A stretch of DNA of 64,000 bases from Blautia sp. (GCA_026169535.1 JAPFCU010000023.1:1-64000), one strand, 5' to 3'. Numbered from the stretch's first letter, positions 33,548-43,102 are shown. The notes: generated from the sequence alone by a model not told the origin. Program-made: numbers and translations.

Positions 33548-34819
33548 ATGCGAGTCGATACGGATGACTTTGGCCGACCGTGCAGGTGCGGGAAGGAACA
33601 TCACATAGAAGTAGAGGAAATTCTTATAGAAGCAGGTGCTGTGGAGAAGCTTGAAGAGGCCATGTCAGATGGCTTTCTGAAAAAATATATTTCGCCGCTG
33701 CTGATCTGTGATACCAATACAATGAAAGCAACCGAAGAGCTTATGGAGGATATTTATGACAGATGTCAGGTTCTGACTCTGGATGCAGAGGGACTCCATG
33801 CAGATGAACATGCGGTAGAGATCGTGGAAAACTATATGGAAGAAGACATTGATCTGATTCTGGCAGTTGGAAGCGGTACCATTCATGACATCAGCCGCTA
33901 TCTGGCATTTCAGTATAAGGTTCCTTTTATTTCCGTTCCAACTGCAGCCAGTGTGGATGGATTCGTATCAAATGTTGCGGCAATGACCTGGAAAGGAATG
34001 AAAAAAACAGTCGAGGCAGTTGCACCAATGGCTGTCTTTGCAGATACAGATATATTTGCACATGCACCGCAAAGGCTGACTGCGTCAGGTGTGTCAGACC
34101 TTTTGGGAAAATATATCTGTCTTACTGACTGGAAAATCGCCAATCTTCTTACGGAAGAATATATCTGCAGTGAGATCATAGATCTGGAAGAACAGGCTTT
34201 AAGGACAGTTGTATCCAGCCTTAAGGAAATTGCTGCAGGAGAACCGGAAGAATGCGAGAAACTGATGTATGCATTGATACTTTCAGGTCTGGCTATGCAG
34301 ATGATAGGAAATTCGCGTCCGGCATCCTGTGCAGAGCACCATCTTTCTCATCTGTGGGAGATGGAAGTGATCAATCACCACCTGGATGCACTTCATGGAG
34401 AAAAAGTTTCTGTAGGGACTATGCTTGTGTTGAAAGAATATAAACGTCTTGCCTGTGCTATAAGAGAGAACAGATGCCAGGTAAAGCCTTATGAAGAAGA
34501 AACAGAGCTTCTTGAAAAATATTTTGGAAGTAAGGGGATTCTGGAAGGTATCAGAAAAGAAAATGATCCGGATCCTCTATTGGATGTAAATCCATCCCGG
34601 CTGGCAGACTGTCTGGAAAAAATTGCAGATCTGATTGATGAGCTGCCCCGGGAAGAAACTCTTTTTCATGAAATGGAGGCTGCAGGCTGTAAAAAAAGTG
34701 TATATGATATCGGTCTGACAGATGATATCGTGCCGCTTAGTCTGGAGCTTGCACCTTATGTGCGGAGAAGGCTCAGTTTCCTGAGAATCAGTAAAATGCT
34801 GGATGTGAAAGGAGAATGA
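33548..34819 (+). CDS. Glycerol-1-phosphate dehydrogenase (AraM/EgsA type)
   Basis: A protein of 424 residues of the iron-/metal-dependent dehydrogenase superfamily, closest to sn-glycerol-1-phosphate dehydrogenases (bacterial AraM, archaeal EgsA). It has the NAD-binding pattern [18 protein letters not shown], the substrate region [17 protein letters not shown], and metal-binding residues in [16 protein letters not shown] (D), [11 protein letters not shown] (H) and [13 protein letters not shown] (H). It would reduce dihydroxyacetone phosphate to glycerol-1-phosphate, the lipid backbone precursor of archaeal stereochemistry. Start ATG 33548 follows CAGGAGG. It overlaps or abuts ispF at 34816-34822. 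Confidence 0.85.
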   Translation: MRVDTDDFGRPCRCGKEHHIEVEEILIEAGAVEKLEEAMSDGFLKKYISPLLICDTNTMKATEELMEDIYDRCQVLTLDAEGLHADEHAVEIVENYMEEDIDLILAVGSGTIHDISRYLAFQYKVPFISVPTAASVDGFVSNVAAMTWKGMKKTVEAVAPMAVFADTDIFAHAPQRLTASGVSDLLGKYICLTDWKIANLLTEEYICSEIIDLEEQALRTVVSSLKEIAAGEPEECEKLMYALILSGLAMQMIGNSRPASCAEHHLSHLWEMEVINHHLDALHGEKVSVGTMLVLKEYKRLACAIRENRCQVKPYEEETELLEKYFGSKGILEGIRKENDPDPLLDVNPSRLADCLEKIADLIDELPREETLFHEMEAAGCKKSVYDIGLTDDIVPLSLELAPYVRRRLSFLRISKMLDVKGE

Positions 34820-34821
34820 TC

Positions 34822-35295
34822 ATGAGAGTTGGTATGGGATATGATGTACATAAGCTGACAGAGGGCCGTGATCTGATCCTCGGCGGTGTGACAATACCGT
34901 GGGAGAAAGGACTTCTGGGACATTCTGATGCAGATGTGCTGATCCATGCAGTGATGGATGCACTTCTGGGAGCTGCAGCACTTGGAGATATCGGAAGACA
35001 CTTTCCTGACACAGATCCTGCTTATAAGGGAATCTCCAGTTTGAATCTTTTGGAGCATGTAATGTGTCTTCTTAACAGAAATGGTTTTTCTGTAGGAAAT
35101 GTAGATGCAGTGATCATTGCACAGAAACCGAAGATGGCTCCGCATATTCCTCAAATGCGTAAAAATCTGGCTGAGGCAATGGGAATCCCGGAAGACAGAG
35201 TCAATGTGAAGGCGACTACAGAAGAAGGTCTGGGCTTTACCGGAAGTGGAGAAGGCATTGCTTCTCAGGCAGTGTGCCTTTTGGAAGAAAAATAA
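34822..35295 (+). CDS. ispF: 2-C-methyl-D-erythritol 2,4-cyclodiphosphate synthase
   Basis: IspF of the MEP isoprenoid pathway cyclises CDP-methylerythritol phosphate. The 157-residue length is normal. Metal ligands are visible: D8 and H10 in GMGYDVHKL and H42 in [18 protein letters not shown]. Also typical are [10 protein letters not shown] near 63 and [24 protein letters not shown] at the C-terminus. Start ATG 34822, seven bases after GGAG, three bases beyond the previous stop; ATG 34816 overlaps that stop and is an alternative. It is part of the araM-ispF-cysS-mrnC-rlmB-sigH block. Confidence 0.96.
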   Translation: MRVGMGYDVHKLTEGRDLILGGVTIPWEKGLLGHSDADVLIHAVMDALLGAAALGDIGRHFPDTDPAYKGISSLNLLEHVMCLLNRNGFSVGNVDAVIIAQKPKMAPHIPQMRKNLAEAMGIPEDRVNVKATTEEGLGFTGSGEGIASQAVCLLEEK

Positions 35296-35339
35296 AAGTA
35301 CGAAAATGGATGTAATATAAAAATTGGAGGAGAAAAATT

Positions 35340-36746
35340 ATGAAGCTTTTTAATACCATGACACGAAGAAAAGAAGAATTCGTGCCTCTGGAAGAGGGAA
35401 AAGTTCGGATGTATGTGTGCGGTCCGACGGTTTATAATCTGATTCATATCGGAAATGCCCGTCCTATGATTATTTTTGATACCGTCCGCCGCTATATGGA
35501 GTACAAGGGATATGAAGTTAATTTTGTATCTAATTTTACAGATGTAGATGACAAGATTATTAAAAAAGCCATAGAAGAAGGGGTCAGTGCAGATGAGATT
35601 TCCAGCCGCTATATCGAAGAGTGCAAAAAGGATATGGCGGGAATGAATGTAAAGCCGGCTACCACTCATCCTCAGGCTACCCAGGAAATTAATGGAATGA
35701 TCAACATGATCCAGACGCTGATCAACAAAGGATATGCATATCCGGCAGCAGATGGGACTGTGTATTTCCGTGTGAAGGAATTTAAAGAATATGGAAAGCT
35801 TTCTCATAAGAATCTGGATGATCTCCAGTCAGGATTCCGTGCCCTGCAGGTTTCCGGTGAAGACCAGAAAGAAGATCCAATGGATTTTGTTCTCTGGAAA
35901 CCAAAAAAAGAAGGAGAACCTTTCTGGACATCTCCATGGTGTGACGGACGTCCGGGCTGGCATATTGAATGCTCTGTAATGGCAAAAAAATATCTTGGAG
36001 AAGAAATTGATATCCATGCAGGCGGAGAAGACCTGATATTTCCTCATCATGAAAATGAGATTGCGCAGAGTGAATGCTGCAATGGTAAAATATTTGCAAA
36101 ATATTGGATGCATAATGGCTTCCTGAATATTGACAACCGTAAGATGTCCAAATCTCTCGGCAATTTCCGCACAGTCAGAGAAATCAGCCAGCAGTATGAT
36201 CTGCAGGTGCTGAGATTCTTTATGCTGAATGCACATTACAGAAGTCCGCTGAATTTCAGTGCGGATCTTATGGATGCTGCCAGAAATTCTCTTGAACGTA
36301 TTGTAGAAGGTGCAGCGCGCTTAAAAGACCGTAAGGCAGCAAATGCAAACGTTATGACTGAGGAAGAAAAAGAACTTCTCCAGCAGGCAGATACATTCCG
36401 GGAAAAATTTGAAAGAGCTATGGATGACGATTTTAATACGGCAGATGCTCTGGCAGCAATTTTTGAACTCGTAAAATTTGCAAATACAAATGTGGATGAG
36501 GCAAGCAGCGGAGAATTTGCAGGAAATCTCCTTGACCTGCTTGTAAAGCTTGCTGATGTACTGGGACTGATCGTTTTGAAAAAAGAAGAAGTTCTTGATT
36601 CCAGTATTGAAGAATTGATTGAGGAACGTCAGACAGCCAGAAAAGCCAGGGACTTTGCAAAAGCCGATGAAATCCGTGATAAACTTCTTGAAATGGGAAT
36701 CGAGCTGAAAGATACTCGTGAGGGAGTAAAATGGAAACGAATTTAA
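35340..36746 (+). CDS. cysS: Cysteinyl-tRNA synthetase
   Basis: A class I aminoacyl-tRNA synthetase of 468 residues. HIGH-type motif HIGNARPMI lies near residue 37, preceded by zinc-ligand C28 in MYVCGPTVYNLIHIG. Further zinc ligands appear in WHIECSVMA (near 208), and H/E ligands in FPHHENEIAQSE. KMSKS motif KMSKSLGN lies near 267. The C-terminal helical tRNA-binding domain closes the protein. It charges tRNA-Cys. The last 16 bases overlap mrnC, so translation is coupled. Confidence 0.97.
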   Translation: MKLFNTMTRRKEEFVPLEEGKVRMYVCGPTVYNLIHIGNARPMIIFDTVRRYMEYKGYEVNFVSNFTDVDDKIIKKAIEEGVSADEISSRYIEECKKDMAGMNVKPATTHPQATQEINGMINMIQTLINKGYAYPAADGTVYFRVKEFKEYGKLSHKNLDDLQSGFRALQVSGEDQKEDPMDFVLWKPKKEGEPFWTSPWCDGRPGWHIECSVMAKKYLGEEIDIHAGGEDLIFPHHENEIAQSECCNGKIFAKYWMHNGFLNIDNRKMSKSLGNFRTVREISQQYDLQVLRFFMLNAHYRSPLNFSADLMDAARNSLERIVEGAARLKDRKAANANVMTEEEKELLQQADTFREKFERAMDDDFNTADALAAIFELVKFANTNVDEASSGEFAGNLLDLLVKLADVLGLIVLKKEEVLDSSIEELIEERQTARKARDFAKADEIRDKLLEMGIELKDTREGVKWKRI

Positions 36747-37156
36747 ATGAGCTTAAGGAACTTTTTCATCTGAAAGATCAGGACATCAGAAGTTACTCGC
36801 CTTTGACACTGGCATATATTGGAGATGGAGTGTATGAACTGGTCATTCGGACGATCCTTGTAAAAAAAGGAAATTGTCCTGTGAACCGACTGCATAAAAA
36901 AGCCAGCAGTCTGGTAAAAGCTGCCGCGCAGTCGGGAATCATGGAAGTGATCGAGGAAAAGCTGACACCAGAAGAACTCAGCGTATATCGAAGAGGCAGG
37001 AATGCACATTCTCCTACCATGGCAAAACATGCTACTATGGCCGATTACCGCAGGGCAACAGGATTTGAGGCTTTGATAGGTTATTTGTATCTGAAAGAGG
37101 AATATACGCGAATGATTGCATTGATACGTATGGGAATCAGGGAGGAAGATATATGA
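36731..37156 (+). CDS. mrnC: Mini-ribonuclease III
   Basis: A 141-residue protein, an RNase III catalytic domain without the dsRNA-binding domain. It shows LAYIGDGVYELVIRTILVKKG (acidic residues of the active site include D and E in GDGVYE), then RNAHSPTMAKHATMADYRRATGFEALIGYLYL, with the second set of acidic residues (E in FEALIG). Mini-III cuts 23S rRNA precursors in Firmicutes. It overlaps cysS by 16 bases and rlmB by four, the usual order in Clostridia. Confidence 0.93.
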   Translation: METNLNELKELFHLKDQDIRSYSPLTLAYIGDGVYELVIRTILVKKGNCPVNRLHKKASSLVKAAAQSGIMEVIEEKLTPEELSVYRRGRNAHSPTMAKHATMADYRRATGFEALIGYLYLKEEYTRMIALIRMGIREEDI

Positions 37157-37890
37157 GTGAACAGGTAGAAGGAAGAAATGCAGTTCTTGAGGCGTTTCGT
37201 TCCGGCAGATGTGTGGATAAGCTGTTTATACTGGATGGATGTCAGGATGGACCGATCCGTACTATTGCCAGAGAAGCGCGAAAAAAAGATACGATCATTA
37301 ATTATGTTTCTAAGGAACGTCTGGATCAGCTCAGTGAGACAAAGGCTCATCAGGGTGTGATCGCACAGGTGGCAGCCTATGAATATGCTACAGTGGAGAA
37401 AATCCTTGCAAAAGCAGAAGAGAAAGGGGAACCGCCTTTTCTGGTGCTTTTGGATAATGTAGAGGATCCTCATAATCTGGGGGCAATCATCCGAACTGCC
37501 AATCTTGCAGGTGCCCACGGTGTTATTATTCCCAAGAGACGTTCAGTGGGTCTGACTTCTACAGTTGCAAAAACATCTGCAGGAGCCATTAACTATACTC
37601 CGGTGGCGAAGGTGACAAATCTGGTTCGTACCATTGAGGAACTTAAAGAAAAAGGAATCTGGTTTGTATGTGCAGATATGGGCGGAGAATCTATGTATCA
37701 GCTGAATCTTACCGGACCTATCGGTATGATTGTGGGAAATGAAGGAGAAGGAGTCAGCCGTCTGGTAAGGGAAGCATGTGATTTTACAGCCTCTATTCCC
37801 ATGAAAGGAGATATTGATTCACTGAATGCATCTGTAGCAGCTGGAGTACTTGCATATGAGATTGTGCGTCAGAGACTGATGACAAAATAA
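37153..37890 (+). CDS. rlmB: 23S rRNA (guanosine-2251-2-prime-O)-methyltransferase RlmB
   Basis: A 245-residue SPOUT methyltransferase. Residues 1-70 are the L30e-like RNA-binding domain (VEGRNAVLEAFRSGRCVDKLFI). The catalytic domain carries motif 1 DNVEDPHNLGAIIRTANLAG near residue 97, motif 2 GMIVGNEGEGVSRLV near 197, and motif 3 IPMKGDIDSLNASVAAGVLAYE near 215. It methylates the P-loop guanosine of 23S rRNA. Sitting after mrnC and before sigH fits the conserved Clostridia block. A second, more divergent SpoU gene is at 12.6 kb. Confidence 0.94.
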   Translation: MSEQVEGRNAVLEAFRSGRCVDKLFILDGCQDGPIRTIAREARKKDTIINYVSKERLDQLSETKAHQGVIAQVAAYEYATVEKILAKAEEKGEPPFLVLLDNVEDPHNLGAIIRTANLAGAHGVIIPKRRSVGLTSTVAKTSAGAINYTPVAKVTNLVRTIEELKEKGIWFVCADMGGESMYQLNLTGPIGMIVGNEGEGVSRLVREACDFTASIPMKGDIDSLNASVAAGVLAYEIVRQRLMTK

Positions 37891-37916
37891 ATACAGTAAA
37901 AAGAAACGGAGGAAGC

Positions 37917-38510
37917 ATGAGCCAATACGAGCAGTACAGTGACGAAGAGCTGATCGAGAGACTCAGAAAAGGAGAAAGCGGGATTTCAGATTATCTGATG
38001 GAAAAATACAAGGATTTTGTCAAAAAAAGGGCCAGAGCCATGTATTTGATCGGAGGAGAAACGGATGATCTGATCCAGGAGGGGATGATCGGGCTCTTTA
38101 AGGCGATTCAGGATTATCGTTCTGATCGTGAGGCTTCTTTTCATACTTTTGCAGGAATCTGTATAGACCGGCAGCTTTACAGTGCGGTTAAAAATTCTAC
38201 CAGACAAAAGCATATACCGCTTAATTCTTACGTTTCTTTAAGCGAAGAAGAAGAGACAGGAACTCTTGAAGGATTATGGTCAGAGAATCCGGAAGCGCTT
38301 GTTATTGACAGAGAGAATACCGGACTTTTGGAAAAGGAAATAAGTAAAGCCTTAAGCCCTATGGAAAATAAAGTGCTTGATCTTTATCTCCGTGGTTATG
38401 GTTATGTTCAGATTGCAGAGATGATGGGGAAAAAGCCGAAATCTATTGATAATGCCCTTCAGAGAATACGAATGAAGATCAGAGATTATATTGAGAGTCT
38501 TCAAGTATAA
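37917..38510 (+). CDS. sigH: Sporulation-type sigma factor SigH
   Basis: A sigma-70 group factor of 197 residues. Region 2 contains SDYLMEKYKDFVKKRARAMYLIGGETDDLIQEGMIGLFKAIQDY with the core-binding and -10 recognition helix (TFAGICIDRQLYSAVKNSTRQKH). Region 4 near 150-190 has a helix-turn-helix (GYGYVQIAEMMGKKPKSIDNALQRIRMKI). The identity as SigH comes from the region 2 and 4 sequence and from the rlmB-sigH order. SigH starts the switch toward sporulation and competence; an orphan Spo0A output domain lies at 50.9 kb. RBS CGGAGG precedes the start. Confidence 0.92.
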   Translation: MSQYEQYSDEELIERLRKGESGISDYLMEKYKDFVKKRARAMYLIGGETDDLIQEGMIGLFKAIQDYRSDREASFHTFAGICIDRQLYSAVKNSTRQKHIPLNSYVSLSEEEETGTLEGLWSENPEALVIDRENTGLLEKEISKALSPMENKVLDLYLRGYGYVQIAEMMGKKPKSIDNALQRIRMKIRDYIESLQV

Positions 38511-38614
38511 GATTCCCCTTTCTTTTTCGTACAAAAAGTAGTACAATAATATAAGATTATTTGTTTAAAATATCATAATGACCATCCGGTCAGAGATGAA
38601 AGGAGCAGTATATT

Positions 38615-38932
38615 ATGGCAAAGGTAAACAAATACTGGGGACTGGTAGCTGTGGGAGCGGCAGCTGCAGCAGCTGCAGGAGCAGTAGCAGCATTGGTGCT
38701 GAAGAAAAAAAGAATCAGTGAATTCGAAGATTTTGATGAAGATTTTGACGACTTTGAATTCCCGGAAGAGACTGCTGAGGACCTGAAAAAAGAAGAATCT
38801 GAGACTTTTGCATCCTGGGAAGAGGAGACAGAAGAAGCTACAGAAGAGACTGCTGAAAAAGCAGAGGAAACAGAAAAAGCTGTGGAAGAAACGGAAGTAG
38901 CTGTAGAGGAAGAAACAGAGACAATCGAGTAA
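38615..38932 (+). CDS. Small membrane-anchored protein with acidic tail
   Basis: A 105-residue protein. Residues 5-30 are a very Ala-rich hydrophobic segment (YWGLVAVGAAAAAAAGAVAALVL) followed by KKKR, a stop-transfer signal that would keep the C-terminus in the cytosol or at the membrane face. The remaining 75 residues are almost entirely Glu, Asp, Thr and Ala (EETAEKAEETEKAVEETEVA), low complexity and likely unstructured. No domain is recognised. RBS GAAAGGAG supports the start. It lies alone between sigH and a terminator; function unknown. Confidence 0.7.
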   Translation: MAKVNKYWGLVAVGAAAAAAAGAVAALVLKKKRISEFEDFDEDFDDFEFPEETAEDLKKEESETFASWEEETEEATEETAEKAEETEKAVEETEVAVEEETETIE

Positions 38933-38947
38933 TCTCATAATAGAGAG

Positions 38948-38988
38948 AAGATCCCCCTGATGTATTTGAACATCAGGGGGATCTTTTT
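38948..38988. terminator. Bidirectional intrinsic terminator
   Basis: AAGATCCCCCTGATG pairs perfectly with CATCAGGGGGATCTT around TATTTGAA, followed by TTTTT on the + side. It overlaps the last bases of convergent glnS. Confidence 0.88.
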
Positions 38989-40654
38989 ATGCTTTTGGAA
39001 GTTTAAAGGAACTCTTCAGGGATACAATACGGTTAAATACAGGCTGTCCTTCTTTAGAATCGTGGATATCTGCACAGAAGAATCCGTTTCTTACAAACTG
39101 ATAGCTGTCATAGCCTTTTGCTTTCATAAGCTCAGGTTCTACATAAGCGGAAACAGTTGTCAGTGAGTTCGGATTCAGGTTCAGGGAACCGTCTTCTTTG
39201 TTATAGACACCTTTTTCCTCATCAACGATATTTTCATAAAGACGGACAGTAACTTTTCCTGCCTGGGAAGCTTCTACCCAGTGGATGGTACCCTTTACTT
39301 TACGTCCGTCAGGTGCGTTTCCGCCTTTGGTTGCCGGGTCATAAGTACAGTGAACAACTCTTACGGTTCCGTCGTCATCTGCCTCAAAACCAGTACAGGT
39401 AACAAAATATGCATTCATCAGACGAACTTCAGTACCAAGGAAAAGTCTCTTATATTTCTTTGGCGGGTCGATCATGAAGTCGTCTCTTTCAATATAAAGC
39501 TCTTTTCCGAATGGAATCTTACGGGAGCCCAGGGATTCATTTTCCATATTATTCGGAGCATCCAGGTATTCGATCTGTCCTTCCGGATAATTGTCGATCA
39601 CCAGCTTGATCGGATCGAGAATTGCCATCATACGCGGACGTTTCAGTTTCAGGTCTTCACGGATACAATATTCCAGCATTGCATAGTCTACAGAACTGTT
39701 GGCTTTGGAAACACCGCAGAGATCTACAAACATTTTAATGGATTCCGGCGTAAAACCACGGCGGCGGAGAGCGGCGATAGATACTAGGCGCGGATCATCC
39801 CAGCCGTCTACGATTCCTTCTTCTACGAGTTTTTTGATATAGCGTTTACCTGTGACAACGTTTGTCAGATAAAGCTTGGCAAATTCAATCTGTTTAGGTG
39901 GATGAGGATAGTCCAGTTCCTTTACTACCCAGTCGTAAAGGGGTCTGTGATCTTCAAATTCCAGTGTACAGATAGAATGGGTGATGCCCTCGATGGCATC
40001 CTCGATAGGATGTGCAAAGTCATACATAGGATAAATGCACCATTTATCGCCTGTGTTGTGGTGAGTCATATGTGCCACACGGTAGATAACAGGATCTCTC
40101 ATATTCATATTAGGAGATGCCATATCAATCTTGGCGCGGAGAACTTTTTCTCCATCAGCATATTTTCCATCTTTCATTTCTTCAAAAAGACGGAGGTTTT
40201 CCTCTACAGAACGATTGCGGTAAGGACTTTCTTTTCCTGGCTCGGTAAGAGTACCGCGGTATTCACGGATCTGGTCAGCGGTCAGGTCACAGACAAAGGC
40301 TTTGCCTTTTTTGATCAGTTTCACTGCTGCCTCATACATCTGATCGAAGTAATCAGATGCAAAGAAAAGACGATCTTCCCAGTCAGCGCCCAGCCAGTGG
40401 ATGTCTTCTTTGATGGACTCTACAAATTCAATTTTTTCTTTTGTAGGATTGGTATCGTCAAAGCGCATATTAAACTTGCCGTTGTATTCCTGGGCAAGTC
40501 CGTAATTTAAAAGAATAGATTTGGCATGGCCAATATGAAGATAGCCGTTCGGTTCCGGTGGGAAACGTGTGTGTACAGTGTTATATACGCCTTCAGCTAA
40601 ATCTTTATCAATGATATTTTCAATAAAATTTTTGGAAATGGTTTCGTTTTCCAT
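38987..40654 (-). CDS. glnS: Glutaminyl-tRNA synthetase
   Basis: A class Ic aminoacyl-tRNA synthetase of 555 residues. HIGH motif region [18 protein letters not shown] begins near residue 30. Mid-part [20 protein letters not shown] near 222 is typical of GlnRS rather than GluRS. The two beta-barrel anticodon domains follow (from about 340). The KMSKS-type loop reads VVTGKR at 266-271, where E. coli GlnRS has VMSKR. It charges tRNA-Gln directly, so this organism need not use the GatCAB route for Gln. The start faces the tRNA-Thr gene but is not coupled to it. Confidence 0.95.
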   Translation of the reverse strand: MENETISKNFIENIIDKDLAEGVYNTVHTRFPPEPNGYLHIGHAKSILLNYGLAQEYNGKFNMRFDDTNPTKEKIEFVESIKEDIHWLGADWEDRLFFASDYFDQMYEAAVKLIKKGKAFVCDLTADQIREYRGTLTEPGKESPYRNRSVEENLRLFEEMKDGKYADGEKVLRAKIDMASPNMNMRDPVIYRVAHMTHHNTGDKWCIYPMYDFAHPIEDAIEGITHSICTLEFEDHRPLYDWVVKELDYPHPPKQIEFAKLYLTNVVTGKRYIKKLVEEGIVDGWDDPRLVSIAALRRRGFTPESIKMFVDLCGVSKANSSVDYAMLEYCIREDLKLKRPRMMAILDPIKLVIDNYPEGQIEYLDAPNNMENESLGSRKIPFGKELYIERDDFMIDPPKKYKRLFLGTEVRLMNAYFVTCTGFEADDDGTVRVVHCTYDPATKGGNAPDGRKVKGTIHWVEASQAGKVTVRLYENIVDEEKGVYNKEDGSLNLNPNSLTTVSAYVEPELMKAKGYDSYQFVRNGFFCADIHDSKEGQPVFNRIVSLKSSFKLPKA

Positions 40655-40747
40655 CTCTTTCCCTCCTGAAATGTTCTTGATTATTTATCATATCATAAAA
40701 ATATTCATTTTAAAAGTTTTTTTGGAAAAATAGAGAATTGATGATAC

Positions 40748-40783
40748 AAAAAAAGGAATCAGAATATAATTTCTGATTCCTTA
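40748..40783 (-). terminator. Terminator after tRNA-Thr (minus strand)
   Basis: On the minus strand AAGGAATCAGAA pairs with TTCTGATTCCTT around ATTATA and is followed by a T-run (A-run at 40748-40754 on +). It begins immediately after the tRNA. Confidence 0.8.
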
Positions 40784-40855
40784 AGCTGATGACGGGAATT
40801 GAACCCGTGACCCCTTCCTTACCAAGGAAGTGCTCTACCTCTGAGCCACATCAGC
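40784..40855 (-). tRNA. tRNA-Thr (anticodon GGT)
   Basis: On the minus strand the acceptor GCTGATG pairs with CATCAGC. The D arm is GCTC-AGAGGTA-GAGC. The anticodon stem CTTCC/GGAAG encloses the loop TTGGTAA with anticodon GGT, reading ACC and ACT. The T arm is ACGGG-TTCAATT-CCCGT. The discriminator is T. CCA is not encoded, so it must be added by the CCA-adding enzyme. It is a single tRNA gene with its own terminator. Confidence 0.95.
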
Positions 40856-41050
40856 ACTTGTGTAACTGGCAGAATATCTGTCGCTCACAGTTGATAATAT
40901 TAACAGATAAACAGAGAGTTGTCAACAATTTATTTTAACTTTTTTCAAAAGATTTTTTTGGGTTATTTGTGGATTTTTCCAGTTGCGGCAATTTTTATCA
41001 CAGGTTATACTAAGATAATAGAACAACTACTATAAAGGAAAAGCAGTATT

Positions 41051-41632
41051 ATGAAAAAAATAATTTTGGCTTCTGCATCGCCCAGGAGAAAGGAGCTTCT
41101 TCTGAATGCAGGAGTGCAGTTTGAAGTCCGTCCGGGGAATGGAGAGGAATATATTACCAGTCATAAGCCTGAGGAAATTGTGAAAGAACTTTCAGAGCAG
41201 AAGGCTCTGGCAGCCGTGTTTTCTGCGGAAGAGGGAGCGGTGATCATTGGCGCGGATACGATTGTGTCTTTTGAAGGGAAAGTTTTAGGAAAACCTTCTG
41301 ATGAAGAAAATGCAGTACAAACGCTTTTAATGCTTCAGGGAAATACACATCAGGTCTACACGGGAGTAACTGTTCTGGAATATAAAGCCGGACGTTGGGA
41401 AAAGTATGTTTTTGCGGAATGTACGGATGTTACTTTTTATCCGGTAAGTGAAAAAGAAATCAGAGATTACGTAAAAACAGGCGAACCGATGGACAAGGCG
41501 GGAAGTTATGGCATCCAGGGACTGTTTGGGATTTATGTAAAAAGCATAACGGGAGAATATTCGAATGTAGTAGGTCTTCCGGTAGGCCGGCTTTTTTATG
41601 AAACAAAGAAACATGGGATTGAATTGAGGTGA
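41051..41632 (+). CDS. Maf family nucleotide pyrophosphatase
   Basis: A 193-residue protein of the Maf/YhdE/YceF family. It begins IILASASPRRKELLLNAGVQFEV, the family signature with S and RR in the substrate pocket, followed by IIGADTIVSFEGKVLGKP near residue 67 with the catalytic aspartate. KAGSYGIQGLFGIYVKSITGEYSNVVGLP near 157 is also typical. Maf proteins hydrolyse dTTP, UTP or modified nucleotides and can affect septum formation. It begins a run of four genes (Maf, two HADs, unknown) with only small gaps or overlaps. Confidence 0.92.
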   Translation: MKKIILASASPRRKELLLNAGVQFEVRPGNGEEYITSHKPEEIVKELSEQKALAAVFSAEEGAVIIGADTIVSFEGKVLGKPSDEENAVQTLLMLQGNTHQVYTGVTVLEYKAGRWEKYVFAECTDVTFYPVSEKEIRDYVKTGEPMDKAGSYGIQGLFGIYVKSITGEYSNVVGLPVGRLFYETKKHGIELR

Positions 41633-41638
41633 CAGAAG

Positions 41639-42304
41639 ATGATTAAAGCATGTATTTTTGATCTTGACGGTACATTGGCGAACACTCTGGAATCAATGGC
41701 ATCAGTGGCAAATGAACTGATGAAAGAACTGGGGTTAAAAGAAATGCCGGTAGATAATTTTAAATATTATTGCGGAGAAGGAGCAGATATGCTGGTTCGC
41801 CGATGTCTGAAAGATGCAGGTGATCCTGAACTGGCTTATTATGAAAAGGCCCGTCAGATATATAGAGAGAGATTTGATGCAGATCCTCTGTATAAAGTAA
41901 GGGTTTATCAGGGGATTCCGGAACTTCTGGCAGAATTGAGAAAAAAAGGTGTGCTTCTTGCCGTATGCTCCAACAAACCTCATGATGCGGCAATAAAAGT
42001 TGTAAAAGCTTTGTTTGGAGATGAATTTGATTTTGTGATCGGGCAAAGCGAGGCAATAAGGAGAAAGCCTGCACCAGATGCTCCGTTAAAGGCGGCTGAG
42101 GAGTTAAAGGTATTGCCGGAGGAATGTTTGTATATCGGAGATACAGGTACAGATATGGAAACAGGAAAGGCTGCAGCTATGCATACAGTTGGTGTTCTTT
42201 GGGGATTTCGTGACAGGGAAGAACTGGAAAAAAACGGCGCCGGATGGATTGTAGAAAAGCCGGAGGATATACGAAAAATTTACGAGGAGCTTTATCATGA
42301 TTAA
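41639..42304 (+). CDS. HAD family hydrolase (phosphoglycolate phosphatase/PGP-like)
   Basis: A 221-residue HAD phosphatase. Motif I is FDLDGTLANT near residue 6 with nucleophile aspartate, motif II VCSNKP near 107, motif III lysine in GQSEAIRRKPAPD near 140, motif IV IGDTGTDMETGKAA near 162. A helical cap lies between motifs I and II. The sequence is closest to the Gph/PpaX type that dephosphorylates phosphoglycolate, pyrophosphate or sugar phosphates. It overlaps the next HAD gene by eight bases. Exact substrate unknown. Confidence 0.9.
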   Translation: MIKACIFDLDGTLANTLESMASVANELMKELGLKEMPVDNFKYYCGEGADMLVRRCLKDAGDPELAYYEKARQIYRERFDADPLYKVRVYQGIPELLAELRKKGVLLAVCSNKPHDAAIKVVKALFGDEFDFVIGQSEAIRRKPAPDAPLKAAEELKVLPEECLYIGDTGTDMETGKAAAMHTVGVLWGFRDREELEKNGAGWIVEKPEDIRKIYEELYHD

Positions 42305-43100
42305 ATTAGTTGCAAGTGATCTGGATGGAACGCTTCTTTTGAACGGAGCCCAGAACCTTCCGGAAAAAATATTTCCGTTGATCAGAGAACTGAAAAAATT
42401 GGGAATTCTTTTTGTGGCTGCCAGTGGAAGACAATATCCAAATATGAGAAGATTGTTTGATCCGGTGGCAGAAGATATGGCATTTATCTGTGAAAACGGA
42501 GCTCTTGCTGTGGACCATGAGAAGGTGCTTTATCAGGATAATTTTGAACCGGATCTGGCAAGAGAGATTGTGGAGGCGATAGATGCAAAAGAAGGGGCGG
42601 AATTTTCATGTGCTACAAGAGAATTTTATTATATCCGTCCAAAAACACAGCATTACCTTGATTTGATGACGAAAGTGGTCAAGACAACAAGTAAGGTGGT
42701 AAAAAGTCTCGATGAGATTACTGAGCCATGCATGAAACTTGCGGTATATGAACCGGGAGGCGTTCGGGAGGATTCTATTAAATATTGGAAAGAAAGATTT
42801 TCAGACAGGTGTACGGTAGTAACTTCCGGCATAGAGTGGGTGGATTTTATTCCTTTTGGAACGAATAAGGCCAGGGGGCTTTTAGAATATCAGAAACGTT
42901 TGGGGATCCGTCCTGAGGAATGTATGGCTTTTGGTGATGAATACAATGATATAGAAATGCTGAAAAGTGTACCCTGGGGATTTGCGATGGCACATTCCAA
43001 ACAGGGAGTAAGAGATGCGGCAGCCTACACAGCAGAACGTGTAGAGCCGATTTTAGAGAACCTGATCCGTGCAAAAGGAAATATAGAGGAGGTATTATAA
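42297..43100 (+). CDS. Cof-type HAD-IIB family phosphatase
   Basis: A 267-residue protein of the Cof/YbiV group. Motif I is ASDLDGTLLLN near residue 6. The Cof-type cap includes KLGILFVAASGRQYPNM. Motif III/IV includes NKARGLLEYQKRLGIRPEECMAFGDEYNDIEML near 195-225 with the GDE-x-NDIEM signature, and AMAHSKQGVRDAAAYTA follows. Such enzymes dephosphorylate sugar phosphates, PLP or FMN. It overlaps the previous HAD by eight bases, so they are translated together. The small unknown gene begins two bases after its stop. Confidence 0.93.
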   Translation: MIKLVASDLDGTLLLNGAQNLPEKIFPLIRELKKLGILFVAASGRQYPNMRRLFDPVAEDMAFICENGALAVDHEKVLYQDNFEPDLAREIVEAIDAKEGAEFSCATREFYYIRPKTQHYLDLMTKVVKTTSKVVKSLDEITEPCMKLAVYEPGGVREDSIKYWKERFSDRCTVVTSGIEWVDFIPFGTNKARGLLEYQKRLGIRPEECMAFGDEYNDIEMLKSVPWGFAMAHSKQGVRDAAAYTAERVEPILENLIRAKGNIEEVL

Positions 43101-43102
43101 AT

